DNA of 64,000 bases from Galeopsis tetrahit (Eukaryota > Streptophyta > Magnoliopsida > Lamiales > Lamiaceae), in assembly GCA_963675135.1 (NCBI GenBank), contig OY776122.1, positions 19,470,881-19,534,880 of the forward strand, written 5' to 3'. The position numbers and the translations under genes were made by a program. Numbering within the stretch: position 1 is the stretch's first letter; the number at the start of each line of letters is the position of its first letter. Below, piece by piece: positions 31,187-43,800 of this stretch. The notes beneath the pieces are model-generated. The model saw nothing but the letters and a program-made list of their open reading frames with translations. It searched no databases and was not told where the DNA came from.

Positions 31187-31333
31187 TTAGCTTTCATGAG
31201 CATACTCAGGTTGAATAATCCATGTATATAGATCTGCATCATCTTCATTTTCTGGACAAATCTTCATCTCCTTCACCCAAGATTTTGGTTGAAGAATGAT
31301 CTTCATTCCATCTCTTCTTTCAATTGTCACCAT
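31187..31333 (-). CDS. S4 48-codon small ORF
   Basis: Begins two bases after the predicted acceptor. The WVKEMKICPE and DDAD blocks are kept, with several residue changes relative to S2 and S1 but identical length. Confidence 0.5.
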   Translation of the reverse strand: MVTIERRDGMKIILQPKSWVKEMKICPENEDDADLYTWIIQPEYAHES

Positions 31334-31335
31334 AC

Positions 31336-31909
31336 CTGAAACAAGAATAGTGTTAGATGATTTGTGTTCTTAGGTGTTCTCATAACTTCTCCTTTTATAG
31401 GGGTAGAAATGAGGTAGTGGAGAGAAAGATGACAAAACTATAGAAGTGATATGTCTGAATTTCTGAAAAGTGATTTCTTAAGATCAGCAGTGAGATTCTT
31501 GATCCAAGGGTGCACATTTAAGGATATTCAGACTTTATCTAATGGAATGCAGAAATTATAAATTTTGACCATGAGTTATTTGAAGTCCGTACTGTGCATG
31601 CATACTGTTGAGTCGGTGAGGATGGTGTATTAATCCAGCCAAGTATGACTTAGTAGTATACTGTATTTATGTATATGAATAAAGTATTTTATGAAGAATA
31701 GTTTATTAAAATACATAGTTATACATTGCTTAGAGTAAAGAGATCAAATAACTTTGTTCAAGTCTGCTATATATATATATATGTATACTATGCAATGCAG
31801 ATTTTAGAGTATTTCATCAAGGATTCTTAAGGTATCATAGATTCCCCCTTGATTAGATAACTCTAAGTTTTCCCTCAGCTCTATTTGTCTTCATTGGGAA
31901 AGAACTTAC
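31336..31909 (-). other. Predicted intron in S4 (574 nt)
   Basis: Donor CAG|GTAAGT at 31910/31909 and acceptor TTGTTTCAG at 31336, the same positions relative to pol and the small ORF as in the other copies. The interior is AT-rich with a (TA)n run near 31769. Confidence 0.65.
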
Positions 31910-31998
31910 CTGAAGATGAGGGTGTCTATTCACCTCATCTGATCCTCCTAGTCTGCTGCAAAATGTATCAGCTGAGGTCTTCAGCTGATCTTGTCTCT

Positions 31999-34900
31999 TC
32001 ATGTGCTTGGGTCCAAGAGTCCTAAGCTATAACATAGGATCTTGAATCTTTCTTCAGCTAGGGGCTTAGTCAAGATATCTGCTCTTTGGATATCTGTGTG
32101 AATTTTCTCCATCTTGATGTCCTTCTTTTCAAGGTGGTCTCTTATGAAATGGTGTCGAATGTCGACATGCTTGCACCTTGTGTGGAGGACTGGATTTTGA
32201 GTGATGGCAATGGCACTGCTGCTGTCACAAAAGATAGGGACTTCTTTTGCCTATACATTGTAATCTTTGAGTTGTTGAGCTAGCCAGAGTAGCTGACTAC
32301 AACAACTTCCAGCTGCCATATATTCTGCTTTAGTGGTGGATGTTGCAACTGAGGTTTGTTTCTTAGAGAACCATGATATCAGCTTGCTACCTAGAAATTG
32401 ACAGGTTCCTGATGTGGATTTCCTATCAATTCTGCATCCTCCAAAGTCTGAGTCAGAATAGCCACTTAATTCTAGATTGTCATCAGCAGGGTACCATAGA
32501 CCTAGGTTGACTGATCCTTTTAGGTACTTGAGAATCTTCCTTGCTGCTTCTAGATGACTTTGCTTTGGGTTTGCTTGAAACCTAGCACATACTCCTACAG
32601 CGAATGTTATGTCTGGTCTGCTGGCTGTAAGGTATAGTAGAGATCCAATCAGTGCTCTATATTCAGCTTGATCAACTGCCTTTCCGGACTCATCTGGTTC
32701 CATTTTGAAAGATGTCATCATAGGAATCCTTGCAGTCTTGCTTTGTAGAGCTTTGAATCTTTCTAGCAGACTCTTGGTATACTTGGACTGGTTGATGAAG
32801 ATCCCTTCTGGACTCTGCTTGACTTGAAGTCCTAGGAAATAGTTCATCTCACCCATCATGCTCATTTTGAATTTTCCTTGCATAAGTTCAGAGAACTTCT
32901 TGCACATTTCTTGATTGGGTGATCCAAATATAATGTCATCTACATATATTTGTACCATTAGAATGTCTTCTCCTTCTTGTATTCTGAAGAGAGTTCTATC
33001 AACTTTGCCTTTTGTATATCCATTGTCGAGTAGGAATTGTGACAATGTGTCATACCAAGCTCTAGGGGCTTGTTTTAGACCATAGAGAGCCTTCTTCAGT
33101 CGATATACTTGATCACCTTTTTCAAATCCGGGAGGCTGCTCTACATATACTTCTTCTACCAGAATACCATTTAGAAAAGCACTTTTGACATCCATTTGGT
33201 ATACTTTGAAGCCCATAAATGATGCATAGGCTAGAAATAGTCGAATGGCTTCTAATCTGGCTACTGGAGCAAAAGTTTCATCGTAGTCAATTCCTTCAGA
33301 TTGTGAATATCCTTTTGCAACTAGCCTTGCTTTATTTCTAGTTATTACATCATGTTCATCCTTCTTGTTCTTGAATACCCACTTTGTTCCTATTACATTG
33401 CGGTTTTCAGGTCGATCTACCAATTCCCAGACTTCATTTCTTTCGAATTGGTTTAGTTCCTCTTGCATAGCAGTGATCCAATTGCTATCAGTCATTGCTT
33501 CTTCTATGTCAGCTGGTTCAATGTTGGAGAGGAAAGCACACCAGCAGAACATAGATGATTGAGAATTCTGATTCAGTTGTCTTCTTGTCTTGACACCTGA
33601 TTCTGCTCCTCCTAAGATGAGATTTGATGGATGATTGTTCCTCCATGTATGTCTTACAGGAGTACCTGCATTAGATGAACTTGGATTCTCATCTGTTCTA
33701 TTGTCATCAGGAGGGTTGACTTGATTTGGTCGATCATCATCTGTATCTTGAGTATCAAAGAGATCATTCCCCCTTGCATTTGGGATTGTTGCATGTTGAT
33801 TGTGGATCACTTGTTCAGCTTGAGTTTGAGATCTAGTGACTGGTCTGTGTATTTTATCTTCTTCTGGTTCTTCATGGAATGGTTCATTGACTTCAATAAA
33901 TTCATCAGACTTCTTCTTGATGACTAATTTCTTCATCTGTTCTGCAGCTGAGGTTGTTTCTACTGCATTCTTTTCACAAGATTCATCAAATACAACATGT
34001 GGTGTTTCTTCCACAAGAAGGGTGAGTTTGTTGAATACTCTAAATGCTTTGCTAGTTGAGGAGTATCCCAAGAATATCCCCTCATCTGCTTTGGCATCAA
34101 AAGCATTCAACTTAGTTTTCCCATTGTTGTGAATGAAACACTTACAACCAAAAATATGAAAGTAAGATACTCTAGGTTTTCTTCCTTTCCACAGTTCATA
34201 TGGGGTTTTCTCATGGATTTTGTGAATACCTGACCTGTTTTGAGTGTGACAAGCTGTGTTGATAGCTTCTGCCCAAAGTTTCTTAGGAGTAGAGAATTCA
34301 GCAAGGAGTGTTCTTGCAGCTTCTTTAAGTGTTCTAACTCTTCTTTCAGCTACACCATTTTGTTGTGGTGTTCTTGCTGCACTTGTCTCATGCTGAATAC
34401 CATTAGAAGTACAATATGCAATAATATAAGAGTTGATAAATTCAGTGCCTTTGTCACTTCTAATTTTCACAATAGGTTCTCCTTTCTCTACTTGGATCCT
34501 CTTTAATAGTTCAGGAAGCTTCTGCTGAGTTTCACTCTTCTTGTATAAGAAGATAACCCAAGTAAACTTGGAGTAGTCATCTACAACAATAAGAGTGTAT
34601 TTTCTTCCTGTTAGAGTGGATGGAGTGATTGGTCCAAAGAGATCCATGTGTAACAGTTCAAGAACACTGCTGGTTGATGTTGTCTTCTTGGTCTTGAAGG
34701 AGACCTTTGTTTGCTTTCCTTGTTGACATGCATCACAGACCTGATCTTTACAGTAGAGTTCATTAGGCAGACCATCAACTAAGGATTCCCTTGCTAACTT
34801 GTTCAAAGTCTTAAAATTCAGATGACTAAGACGTTTGTGCCATAGCCAGCTGACATCTTTAGGGCTTTTCACAAGCAGACATGTATCCTTAGGACAGCTG

Positions 34901-35289
34901 TTCCAATTTGCAAGATACATACTTCCCTTTCTAGATCCTGTTAGAAGGTTTTGTTTTGTTCTTTTATCACTTATGAGACATTCATCTTTAGAGAATTTAA
35001 CTGAATAACCAGTGTCACAAAAATGAGAAACAGATAATAGATTAAACTTAAGACCTTCTACATATGATACATCATGTACCTCAATGTCACCATTTCTAAG
35101 GGTGCCATATCCTTTTGTGTTACCGTGCGCGTTATCCCCAAAGAAGACTTTTGGACCTTTCTTTTGTGTGTAGTTGGTCAGCAGGTCTTTGGTTCCAGTC
35201 ATATGGGTTGAGCATCCACTATCTATGTACCATATCTCTCCTGCTAGACCTCCTTTTCTGTATAGGTCCTTCCTTTCCTGCAAGAAAGG
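31999..35289 (-). pseudogene. S4 pol, nearly intact, one stop in RNase H
   Basis: An open frame of more than 1000 residues contains protease (IDSGCSTHMTG), integrase zinc finger and core (MDLFGP, SDKGTEF, GVAERR), RT with YVDD, and most of RNase H. One stop, TAG at 32251-32253 (a Glu codon in S2), cuts it before the CDSSSAIA motif; the frame then runs on to LLDPST and the normal TGA at 31999-32001. This is the best-preserved pol in the window. The head of the frame has no ATG and carries CTTGCAG|GAAAGG, a good 3' splice site. Confidence 0.95.
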
Positions 35290-37679
35290 TTAAGTCTTAG
35301 GTACCCATTTTGTTTTGGGTCCTTGGGTGTTAGTACTACCCTTGGGAACCCACATATACATTGGCGTTTGAACAACCTTGAGCACTTGAGTTGTTTCCCT
35401 CGGGCATCACAGAACCAAATCTTACCAGTTAACACCTTAGACTGATTTGATTTGTTGTTTGTGTCAGCTAAGTAATAGTCAAATGGTTTTCCTTTATAGG
35501 AGTGAACATACAATATCTTTTGACTAGTTACATTCGGCCTGGGTGCATTAGCTGGTCGATGCACACGATTATATGGACCATACTCTTCTGTTCTTACAAT
35601 ATCATAAGAGATAGGGGGTGCAAAGAGAACAGATTTGTTTGAAGAAGATTTCTTCTTCTTGGCTGGAGCAGCATACAGCTGAGACTGTCTCAGACGAGAT
35701 GGTCTAGGCTGTTTGCTGTTCCTCTGTATAGGTTTGGGGTTAACTTTTCTTTTACCATTTTTGGTGTTGGAACAGTTAGCCTTAGCTGGTACAGATGCCT
35801 TTTGGTTCATATTGAGTTCATTGTGTTTAGAACACTCACCCTGTTCATGTGTCTGAGTAGTGCACTGGTTAGGTGTACTACCCCCAGCTGGAGAGGATGT
35901 TGATGGATTAAGTTCATAGCCTAAACCCATCTTATTGCCATTTAATCTATAATATTCAGAGATACTTTCAATAGTAGTCGAGGCTTTATTGAATTCTGAT
36001 ATCTTTTGATCTAGGCATTCCTTCTCCTTTTCTAAGAGCTTGTGTGATTGGAAGAGATCATCGAACTTAGATTGTAGTATACGAAATTCTTTGGTTTCTA
36101 AGGCTTGAGTTTCTAGCATCCCCTCATACAACTGAGTTGTTGTGGTATTTTCTTCCTTAAGAAGTTCCACTTCTTTGGTCAACCTTTCATTCATGGTGAC
36201 TAACTCAGGGGTGTTATCAAACTTAACCTTTTTCAACCTAGCAATTTCTTTCCTTAAATCCTTATTCTCCTCTTCCACTTCTATAAAGGCTCTAGTGGCA
36301 ATATCCAGATCACCTTTTACCTTTCTTAAAGATTGATAGTAGGTGTCTTCTGATTCGCCTTCAGATGAGTTTATATCATCTGTTTGTGAGAAAATAGGTG
36401 AATGGAAAGTAGTAGTATAAGAGTTTACCTCATTTTCTCCTATGGCCATCATAGCTAGATCGTCTGAATCATCTGAGTAGATTTGACAGTCTGGTGATGT
36501 AGGAAGTTCATCACTTTGATATTCAGATTCTTCAGTCAGCATTGCTTGCTTATCTGAAGTTCTTCTCCTTGGCCTTCTTTCTTCTTTGTCATCCAGCTCA
36601 GGGCATTCATAGACATAGTGTCCTGGTTTACGACAATTGAAGCATGCTCCAGGCTTTTGATTTGAATTGCCTTTCCTTGGAGGTGTGGCATCTCTTTTTC
36701 TGGAGCCTCGGCTGTCAGATGACTCCACATCCTTTCTAGGATGTCTTTCTGGTGTTCTTCCTCTAGAGGGTGATCTTGCTCTTCTATCTTTGTAGTTTCT
36801 ATAGAACTTTCTATATTTTCTGTTGAGGGTGTTCATCCTTTCGAATCTCTTGATCATAAGAGCCATTTGTTCCTTCAGACTCATGTCTGATCCTTCACAG
36901 TCTTCTGTTTTCAGAGAGGTCTTGCCAGATGAGGTGCTTGCAGCTTTTGTATTTGCTGCTTTGAAAGCTACAGTCTTGGAAGTGGATGGAATAGCAATAG
37001 GTTCATCATTTTCTGAGTTTTCTTCTCTTTCAAGATCATATTCATGGGCTTTTAGATTCTGAAATAGTGTCTGTGCAGACCACTCCTTGATATCTTGAGT
37101 ATCTTTGATGATGGTCTTCTTGAGTCTCCATTTCTTGGTTAGAGAGTCTAATATCTTTAGATTTTTCTCTCTATTTGTATATTTCTTGCCCAGAGATTCT
37201 ATTTCATTGATGATCTTGGTAAATCTATTGTCTAATTGATCAATAGACTCTTCTGGTTGCATTTTGAAATGCTCAAACTTCTTGACTGCTGTTGTCAGCT
37301 TGCTCTCCTTGATCAGCTCGGTTCCTTCACAGAGGAGTGCTAGAGCATCCCACATTTCCTTAGCTGTTTCACAATTGATTACTTTTGCAATGTATTCATT
37401 TGGCAGAGTTTGCATGATGTAATCTTGAGCAATGCTGTCAAGATTTAACTACTTCATCTCTTCTGGTATGAGATCCTTCATCGGCTTGGGGGCTAGTTCT
37501 CCAACTGGAACTTCTGGATCACCATTTGCAGTGTTGACTGCCATGATGGTGATTGGGCCTTCAGTGATTACTGACCACATCTTGTAGTGGACTGATGTGA
37601 GATTCTTCCTCATTCTGATCTTCCAGTAATCATAATCCTCCACTGAAAACTTAGGCAACTTACGCATATTAGCACTCAT
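35290..37679 (-). pseudogene. S4 gag, one stop and one single-base deletion
   Basis: The ATG is at 37679-37677 as in other copies. TAG at 37449-37451 replaces a Gln codon after 76 residues. A single base is missing between 35364 and 35365 compared with S1 and S3 (TTGGCG versus TTGGTCG), which throws the last 30 residues out of frame and past the normal TAA at 35290-35292. Zinc knuckle CFNCRKPGHYVYEC and coiled coil are otherwise present. Confidence 0.93.
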
Positions 37680-37796
37680 GCTGTATGAGTTTTCGAAAAC
37701 AAGTTTTTCAAAAGAAAAAGATCTGTTCAAGAGGACTACAGAGAGACTCCCTCAAGTCTACTGATACTCTAGAGACAGTAGTCCGTTAGAACCACT

Positions 37797-37808
37797 GCTC
37801 TGATACCA
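37797..37808 (-). other. S4 primer binding site
   Basis: GCTCTGATACCA on the plus strand, two bases from the 5' LTR, as in S2 and S3. Confidence 0.93.
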
Positions 37809-37810
37809 CT

Positions 37811-39263
37811 TGTTGGTCCCTGAACGAGTAGTGAATGGGATTAAAGTCTAGAGGGGAGTGGTGAATAGACTTTAAAACTTTTTCAAGAGAGTTGGGAACC
37901 TCTTCTGATTGCTATGTCAGCTGGACTACAAGTCTGCTGGTCCAGGTGACTATAGTGATCTAATAGAGGAGGTTATATGCGGAATTATGGTAGGCCTGGT
38001 TTAGACTCGTTCTTTTAGTTTCTTTTGAAAGTGCCAAGTTATTTACTTAATAGAAATGCTCAGCTGATGCTGGTTTGAAGGTTGTGGCCTTGTTTTGAAG
38101 ACAGTTAAAACACAGTATGCACTATATAAGATAAATGAAATGACAGTAAAGTAAAGTGCAGAAAGTAGATAACACCAGGTTTATAGTGGTTCGGATATAC
38201 GATCCTACGTCCACTCTCACGTCCTAACGTGAAGTTTAATCCCTTTAATTTACCGAAAATTACAAGGGTCTTGAACTTTATAGTCCCAAGGATAGGACTT
38301 TGAGATCTGAGCCGTCCTAACAGCTACGGTCTCCACAAGTGATTGTAAGCACTTGCACTTTGAGGGTTTCAAAAACTTTAACCTTTCGGAGAGGGTTTGG
38401 GGTTTTTGAAGAGTATCCAACTAGTGATTCAAGCTTATAATTTGCTTAATCACTTTACCTAAAACAAATGATATACAATGTGAAATAGGTTTCAGGTTCT
38501 TAAGGGTTGGATAGAAATCACTTAAGAGCTATGGATAATCTAATGGATTCTGGCTCTTTGAGAATTCTTGAGATGATATGACTTTAGCTTGATTGCTTGC
38601 TGGAAATGTAGAATTCTCTTGTTGTGACTTCGTGTTTGTGATTTCTCATCCTCTTGTATTTATAGTGGTGATTGCTTGCAACTAGCCGTTGGAGTTGACT
38701 AGCCGTTGGGGCAATCTTTCCATAATGGCTTGATTCCTTGATTCCAGCCGCTTGATTGCTTCAATCCTGGGATCATGTCAATCTTCTAAATAAGGTAGGT
38801 CTCTGTTTAAATCGCAAGATGACTTTGGAATCAGCCGAGTCCTGAAAGAGCACATAGTCTTCTGATCTGAACTTCTAGTCTTTTGACTACTCTTCTGGCC
38901 TTGAGTCTTCTGTCTTCTGATATCAGCAGAGTAAAACTCTTCTGATCTGGCAATTCTTTGTCCTGCTTTAGGCCATCTTCAATCTGGGACTCCATCAGTC
39001 AAGTAGGTATACAAGCACCTTGCTTAACTGGTCTTCAAGGATCTCCTAGTCTTCATGTCTTTTACTCTTCTCATCTTGAGGAAACGCATGTAGGCCTAGA
39101 TTGTGCTGATCAGCTGATATCTATACAGTTGATCACACAAGACTAGTCTAAGCTGTTCTATACAAAGTCAGCTGATCCTATTACATTTATAAACTCTAAG
39201 TGTTTTGGCCATCAAAACTATTCTAACATCAAATGGGGCTTAGGGTGAATTTATATCCCAACA
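37811..39263 (-). repeat. S4 5' LTR
   Basis: 1453 bp, paired with 24767-26219. It ends ATCCCAACA against the duplicated CATTA. The TATA box is at 38656-38665. Confidence 0.95.
38656..38710 (-). promoter_or_regulatory. S4 LTR core promoter: two MSA-like sites and TATA box
   Basis: Minus-strand CCCAACGGCTA (38700-38710) and TCCAACGGCTA (38683-38693) both match YCYAACGGYYA and lie just before the TATA box (38656-38665). The arrangement and spacing are as in S2. Confidence 0.7.
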
Positions 39264-39268
39264 CATTA

Positions 39269-39717
39269 TATACTTACATTCAGAAGACTTGAATAAGAGT
39301 TAATTAGTAATCTATACTTAAGCAATGTATATCTATGTACAGTACTAAACTATTCTTCATAAAATACTTTATCACTATACAAGAATACAGTATATTAGTG
39401 AGTCATACTTGGTTGGATTAATACACCATCCTCACCGACTCAACAGTATACATGCACTGTACGGATTCCAAATAATTCTTGTTCAAGAATCTATAAATTC
39501 TGCATTCCATAGGATAGAGTCTGAATCTCTTTAAATGTAAACCCTTAGATCAAGAATCTCATTGTTGATCTTAAGAAATTACTTTTCAGAAATTCAGACC
39601 TATCAACTCTATAGTTTTGTCATCTTTCACTCCACTACCTCATTTCTACCCCTATAAAAGGAGGAAGTTATGAGAACACCTAAGAACACAAACCACTAAC
39701 TATTAATATTGTTTCAG
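39269..39717 (+). other. S2 intron, 3' part
   Basis: Continues the S2 intron after S4. It ends with ATTGTTTCAG| at 39717. Without S4 the intron would be about 570 nt. The stretch is AT-rich with no open frame. Confidence 0.65.
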
Positions 39718-39719
39718 GT

Positions 39720-39866
39720 ATGGAGATAATCGAGAGAAGAGATGGTATGGAGATCATCCCTCAACCAAGATATTGGGTGAAGGAGATGAAGATTTGTCCA
39801 GAAGTTGAAGATGATGCAGATCAGCATACTTGGCTTACTCAACATAAGTATGCCCATGAAAGCTAA
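39720..39866 (+). CDS. S2 48-codon small ORF
   Basis: ATG two bases after the acceptor, TAA at 39864-39866. Closest by eye to the S1 version (shares IIERRDGMEIIPQPR). No stop although S2 gag, pol and ORF3 are all broken. Confidence 0.5.
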   Translation: MEIIERRDGMEIIPQPRYWVKEMKICPEVEDDADQHTWLTQHKYAHES

Positions 39867-39886
39867 AGGAAGAAGAGACGTTCTTG

Positions 39887-40045
39887 TTGAAAGCTAAAGG
39901 AGGAAGAGATGCAGAGGACAAAGTAGCAAGCAAGCAGAGCTTCTTCTCCAGGGGGAAGTTCTACATGAAGAGCTTGTTATCAAAAGCTACTGAGTCTAAA
40001 CAGAACATGAAAGCTGCGTCCATGGCCCTCTCTTCAACTCCATAG
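39887..40045 (+). pseudogene. S2 second small frame, truncated
   Basis: Corresponds to the 74-codon frame of S3 and S4 but meets TAG at 40043-40045, where S3 has TTG. Weak coding candidate in any case. Confidence 0.3.
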
Positions 40046-40214
40046 AAGCCCCCTTCAATCTTCCTTCCCCTTAAAGAGAAGCGAAGAAATCCAACAAGGA
40101 CACATTAGATGCTACATCCCATCAGATGATGAGGAACATCCGATGGTGAGAAGCAGTTAAATCAGTGGGATTTCATCTAGGCTAGTCCCACCTGATTTAA
40201 AGAAGGAGCTGAAA

Positions 40215-40287
40215 GATCCATCAAACCAGGTTGGATCATCACTCACAATAATAAAGCTGGAAGGATCCATCCAGGTTGGATCATCAC
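40215..40287 (+). promoter_or_regulatory. Paired near-palindromes upstream of S2 ORF3
   Basis: CCAGGTTGGATCATCAC occurs twice (40226-40242 and 40271-40287), each preceded by GATCCAT to form an inverted repeat around the CCAGG core. Two CAGCTGAYCAGAAGAC repeats follow at about 40312-40346. Confidence 0.45.
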
Positions 40288-40744
40288 AGCAAACACCGTT
40301 TCCTCTACTCAGCTGATCAGAAGACCAACTCAGCTGACCAGAAGACTTTCAAGGAAAATCAGCAGACATCTTGAAGAAATCAGAAGACCTCACTCTGCTG
40401 ATCAGATCACTTCAATTTAGAGTATAATGACTAGCTTTGATCATGTAATTCATTCTAGAGTTATTCCTGAATGTAATTAAATCAGTTGGCTCATATAAGG
40501 AATGCAATTCTCTTATAAAAAAACGGCCTTGATGATCAATTCTTACCATAAATTAGTCACAACGGCTATTTTTGGTAATGATGTCATTAATACTCAAGTA
40601 CCATATTGCCAGCAAATAAAAAATTGCCACATGGCAAAATCAGCCGGCAAATTTAAGGGATGACCAGAAATCAAAGAAGGAAATCTTGGGCTCTACTCCA
40701 AAATTTAAACCTAAATCTGACCGTTAGATCAAAAATTGTTGGAG

Positions 40745-40869
40745 TATATATTCACACCCTTAAAACCTCTCCCAAAACCTTTCGCTCACATTACTCAATT
40801 ACTCTCAATACTCTCTCTCGTTCTGCAAATTTCATTCAAGCTCTCAAACCCTAACACTCAAATTCTACT
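40745..40869 (+). promoter_or_regulatory. S2 TATA box and pyrimidine-rich leader before ORF3
   Basis: TATATA at 40745-40750, then a leader rich in CT (ATACTCTCTCTCG) to the ATG at 40870. The distance of 120-125 bases is kept in S3 and S1 and is slightly shorter in S4. Confidence 0.5.
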
Positions 40870-43800
40870 ATGGCAATCATTGAAATTTACGACGAGAAGA
40901 CCAAGAGCACTGGCACCTTGGATGCTGCAAAGTGGTCCAAGGAAGGGAAGATTTTTACGGAAAATGCTCTGTTTTTCAAAGGCAAGCACACAGATGAGAA
41001 CAAGGAGATATTACTTAGGTGCGTCAATCTTAAACTCAGAGACTTCCTGGAAGCAGCACCAACTAATGTTTATGAACAAGACGTGTTGGCATTCTATGCA
41101 AACGCTGTGATGAAGGGTTCCCATGTTGAAAGTGTCATGGGTGGGCACAAGGTCAAGATTACCAGGGAAATCCTTCAGGAATTGTTTGGCTTGTCAAGGG
41201 GGAAAATAAACATCTCCAACTACATTATGGGTAGAGAAAAGGAATATATGGAGATATTTACGAATGGACGGATCAAGGCTGAGAACGCATCTGGGATCAA
41301 GAAATCCCAACTTGAACCAAAATTCCAAACCTTGATGGACATTGCAGGGAAGATGTTGCTTGGTAACACATTCAGTCATGATGATGTTACTACTTTAAAG
41401 ATTCGAGTTATGGCAGCAATCTGGGATCAGACTGATGGAGACTGGCAAGGACTATTCTTAGAAAGAATTGCCCTCGAGGCAAAGAAAGTCACTTTGGACT
41501 TACAATCGAGGGTATGGAAGGTGGCGGCTACAGTCAGCTTTGTCAACAAGCTAAGCATCATCCTTCCAGATATTCTCCCAAAGAAGTACAAGATGGGACC
41601 TCGTAAGACCTTCCACACCTCCAAGTATTATTTGAGAAAGGAAGCTCTTACTGAGGCAGCAAGGTTGAAAGAAGAGAAGAGAAAGCTGTTGGCTGAAGCA
41701 TCTTCTACAGATGTTGCTGAGGAGACAGCAAAAGAGTCTACTCATGACTCTGCTGATGATGAAGAGGAGCCATCCAAAGAAGAGGCTCAGAAGAAGGCTG
41801 CTGAGGATGATGATGACAATCAGACCTTAGCACAAAGACGATTTCTAATCAGATCAGGACTCATCTCCCCATCTGATTCAGATGCCACTCCAACTGCCTC
41901 TCCCTTGAAGAAGGCAGGTACCTCTAACCCCTCTCTCACTTTTACTCCTTCTAAATTATCGAAGGGTCAGAAGAGAAAGAAGAACAATTCTTCCTTTACC
42001 AAAAAGTCCAAGAAATCGAGGCTTCCTACTCCCATGTTAATAGCCCCGATTGCGTCATTTAACCCCTCTGATGATTCAAACCTATCTGACTCCACAAACA
42101 CTGATATCCAAATCCCTGTTGATACTCACACAGCAGAGGAACAAGCCCAACATCAAACAACTCCAGAACCACATTTGCCTACCCCTATTGATACTCACAT
42201 GGCAGGTATCCAGAGGACACCATTCCAACCACTCAATCCCCTATCCTCACTACCCCATCTGCACCAGAAGACTTGGCACCAACAAACCTGGATGAAGCAG
42301 GCCCCTCTCAACCTCAATATAGCATGGTGCACTATCCTATGTGCACAAGGGAGAAGATAATGAGGATGAAGATAGCAAACCTGCTCAAGTCTACCATTCC
42401 TGGCATTGATGAGGAATCAGTTCAATTTGAATAGATACTGCGAGTCTGTACTTGGATTGAACTCCGGAGAGATGATGTGGATGACCTCATTGAAGTCATG
42501 GAGGGAATGGGAGGAAAGGCTAACTTCCTCGACTGGGAAATGGAGCAAAAAGAAGTTGCTCAGGTCAGTTCATTCACTGAGCTGTTGCCTACAGATTCTC
42601 TGACCAGGGTATGCCGAAGGATTCTAGGAGTCCCCTCTGAAGACCCCTGTGTACCAGAATCAACTGTAGAATACACAGCTGCATCAACTGGAGATGAGCC
42701 AAAAGAAAAAGAAGTGGTGTCTGTTCCATCTCACTTCTTTCCTAAACATGAGCTTGATCACTTCATTTATCAACCTCATCAAAGGAATGGACGATTATTT
42801 GCTCGTCTGGTAGATGTTACATCGGACTTTCTTCAAGAAGGTTATCTCACTGCGGAAGAAAAAGGAATGGCCCTAGTTGTCTACAACCCGCCTCCCATTC
42901 CTGCACTTCCCAAGGAAGCTCAAAATATTGCCTCTCCCTCCACTTCATCTGTCGATATTCGAGCAGATGTGTGTGCTCAAATCAAGGAAGCAATTGACAC
43001 ACATTTCGCCAAAGGACTAGGCATGCAGCTGGGCAGATTGGTAGAAAAAGCTATTCGTGAACAGAAGACTCGTCTCACCGAACAAATCCTTGACATAGAT
43101 GACAAGTTTGGTGAAGCACTTCACAATCAGCTAGAAGAGTATCTCAACTTAGAAATGAAGAAATCAGCAGACAGAACCCAGAAGTTTACTGATCTTTATT
43201 CCAATGAGATCAACCGCTTAGAGAGCTTCTACAAAAACAGGATAGATGATGCTGAAGCAAGAACAAATGAAGGACAAACCCTTCTCAAGTTAGCTACAGC
43301 AGAGAATGAGAAACTGCAGACTCAGCTGAAGGAGACAGCAACAAAATTGGAAGCACTTACAGCTAAACTTGAAGCTGCCTCCTCCTCCAACTCTCATGCT
43401 CAGATTCTAGACCACAGCATCACTCATCTGACCCATGTTGGCAAAGTCAATGTCATGGCTCTACAACAGACTCTGAAAGTGGAGATTCTGAATGCCATGA
43501 AGCCTTTTGCGGCTGCACTTGCTGAAGCCAAAAAGGGGGAAGATGTATTGATAAAAGCTCTAGAGAAGGCTACTGCACAGCAAGCTGTGATGGTAGTATC
43601 TCAAGATGAGCTGAATAAAACCTTGGGTGGTTTAAAAAGCAAAATCAAGAGCAAGCAAGGCAAAGGCAAAGAAATTGCTCAGGAAGACACCTAAGCTCCC
43701 ACTCAAGCTCCTGCCAAAAGTCTGCAGATCACTGCCTCTATAGAACAAGTTCCTGAGAAGAGGATGACAAGGAAAAGGAAGGCAGATGAGCAGGCAGATG

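Larger units (their letters stand above)
24767..39263 (-). mobile_element. S4: full-length Sirevirus-type element (minus strand)
   Basis: It is 14,497 bp with 1453-bp LTRs and TSD CATTA (24762-24766 and 39264-39268). By eye about 17 differences separate the LTRs (roughly 1.1%). ORF3 is intact, pol has one stop, and gag has one stop and one single-base deletion. It lies in the intron of S2. Confidence 0.96.
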
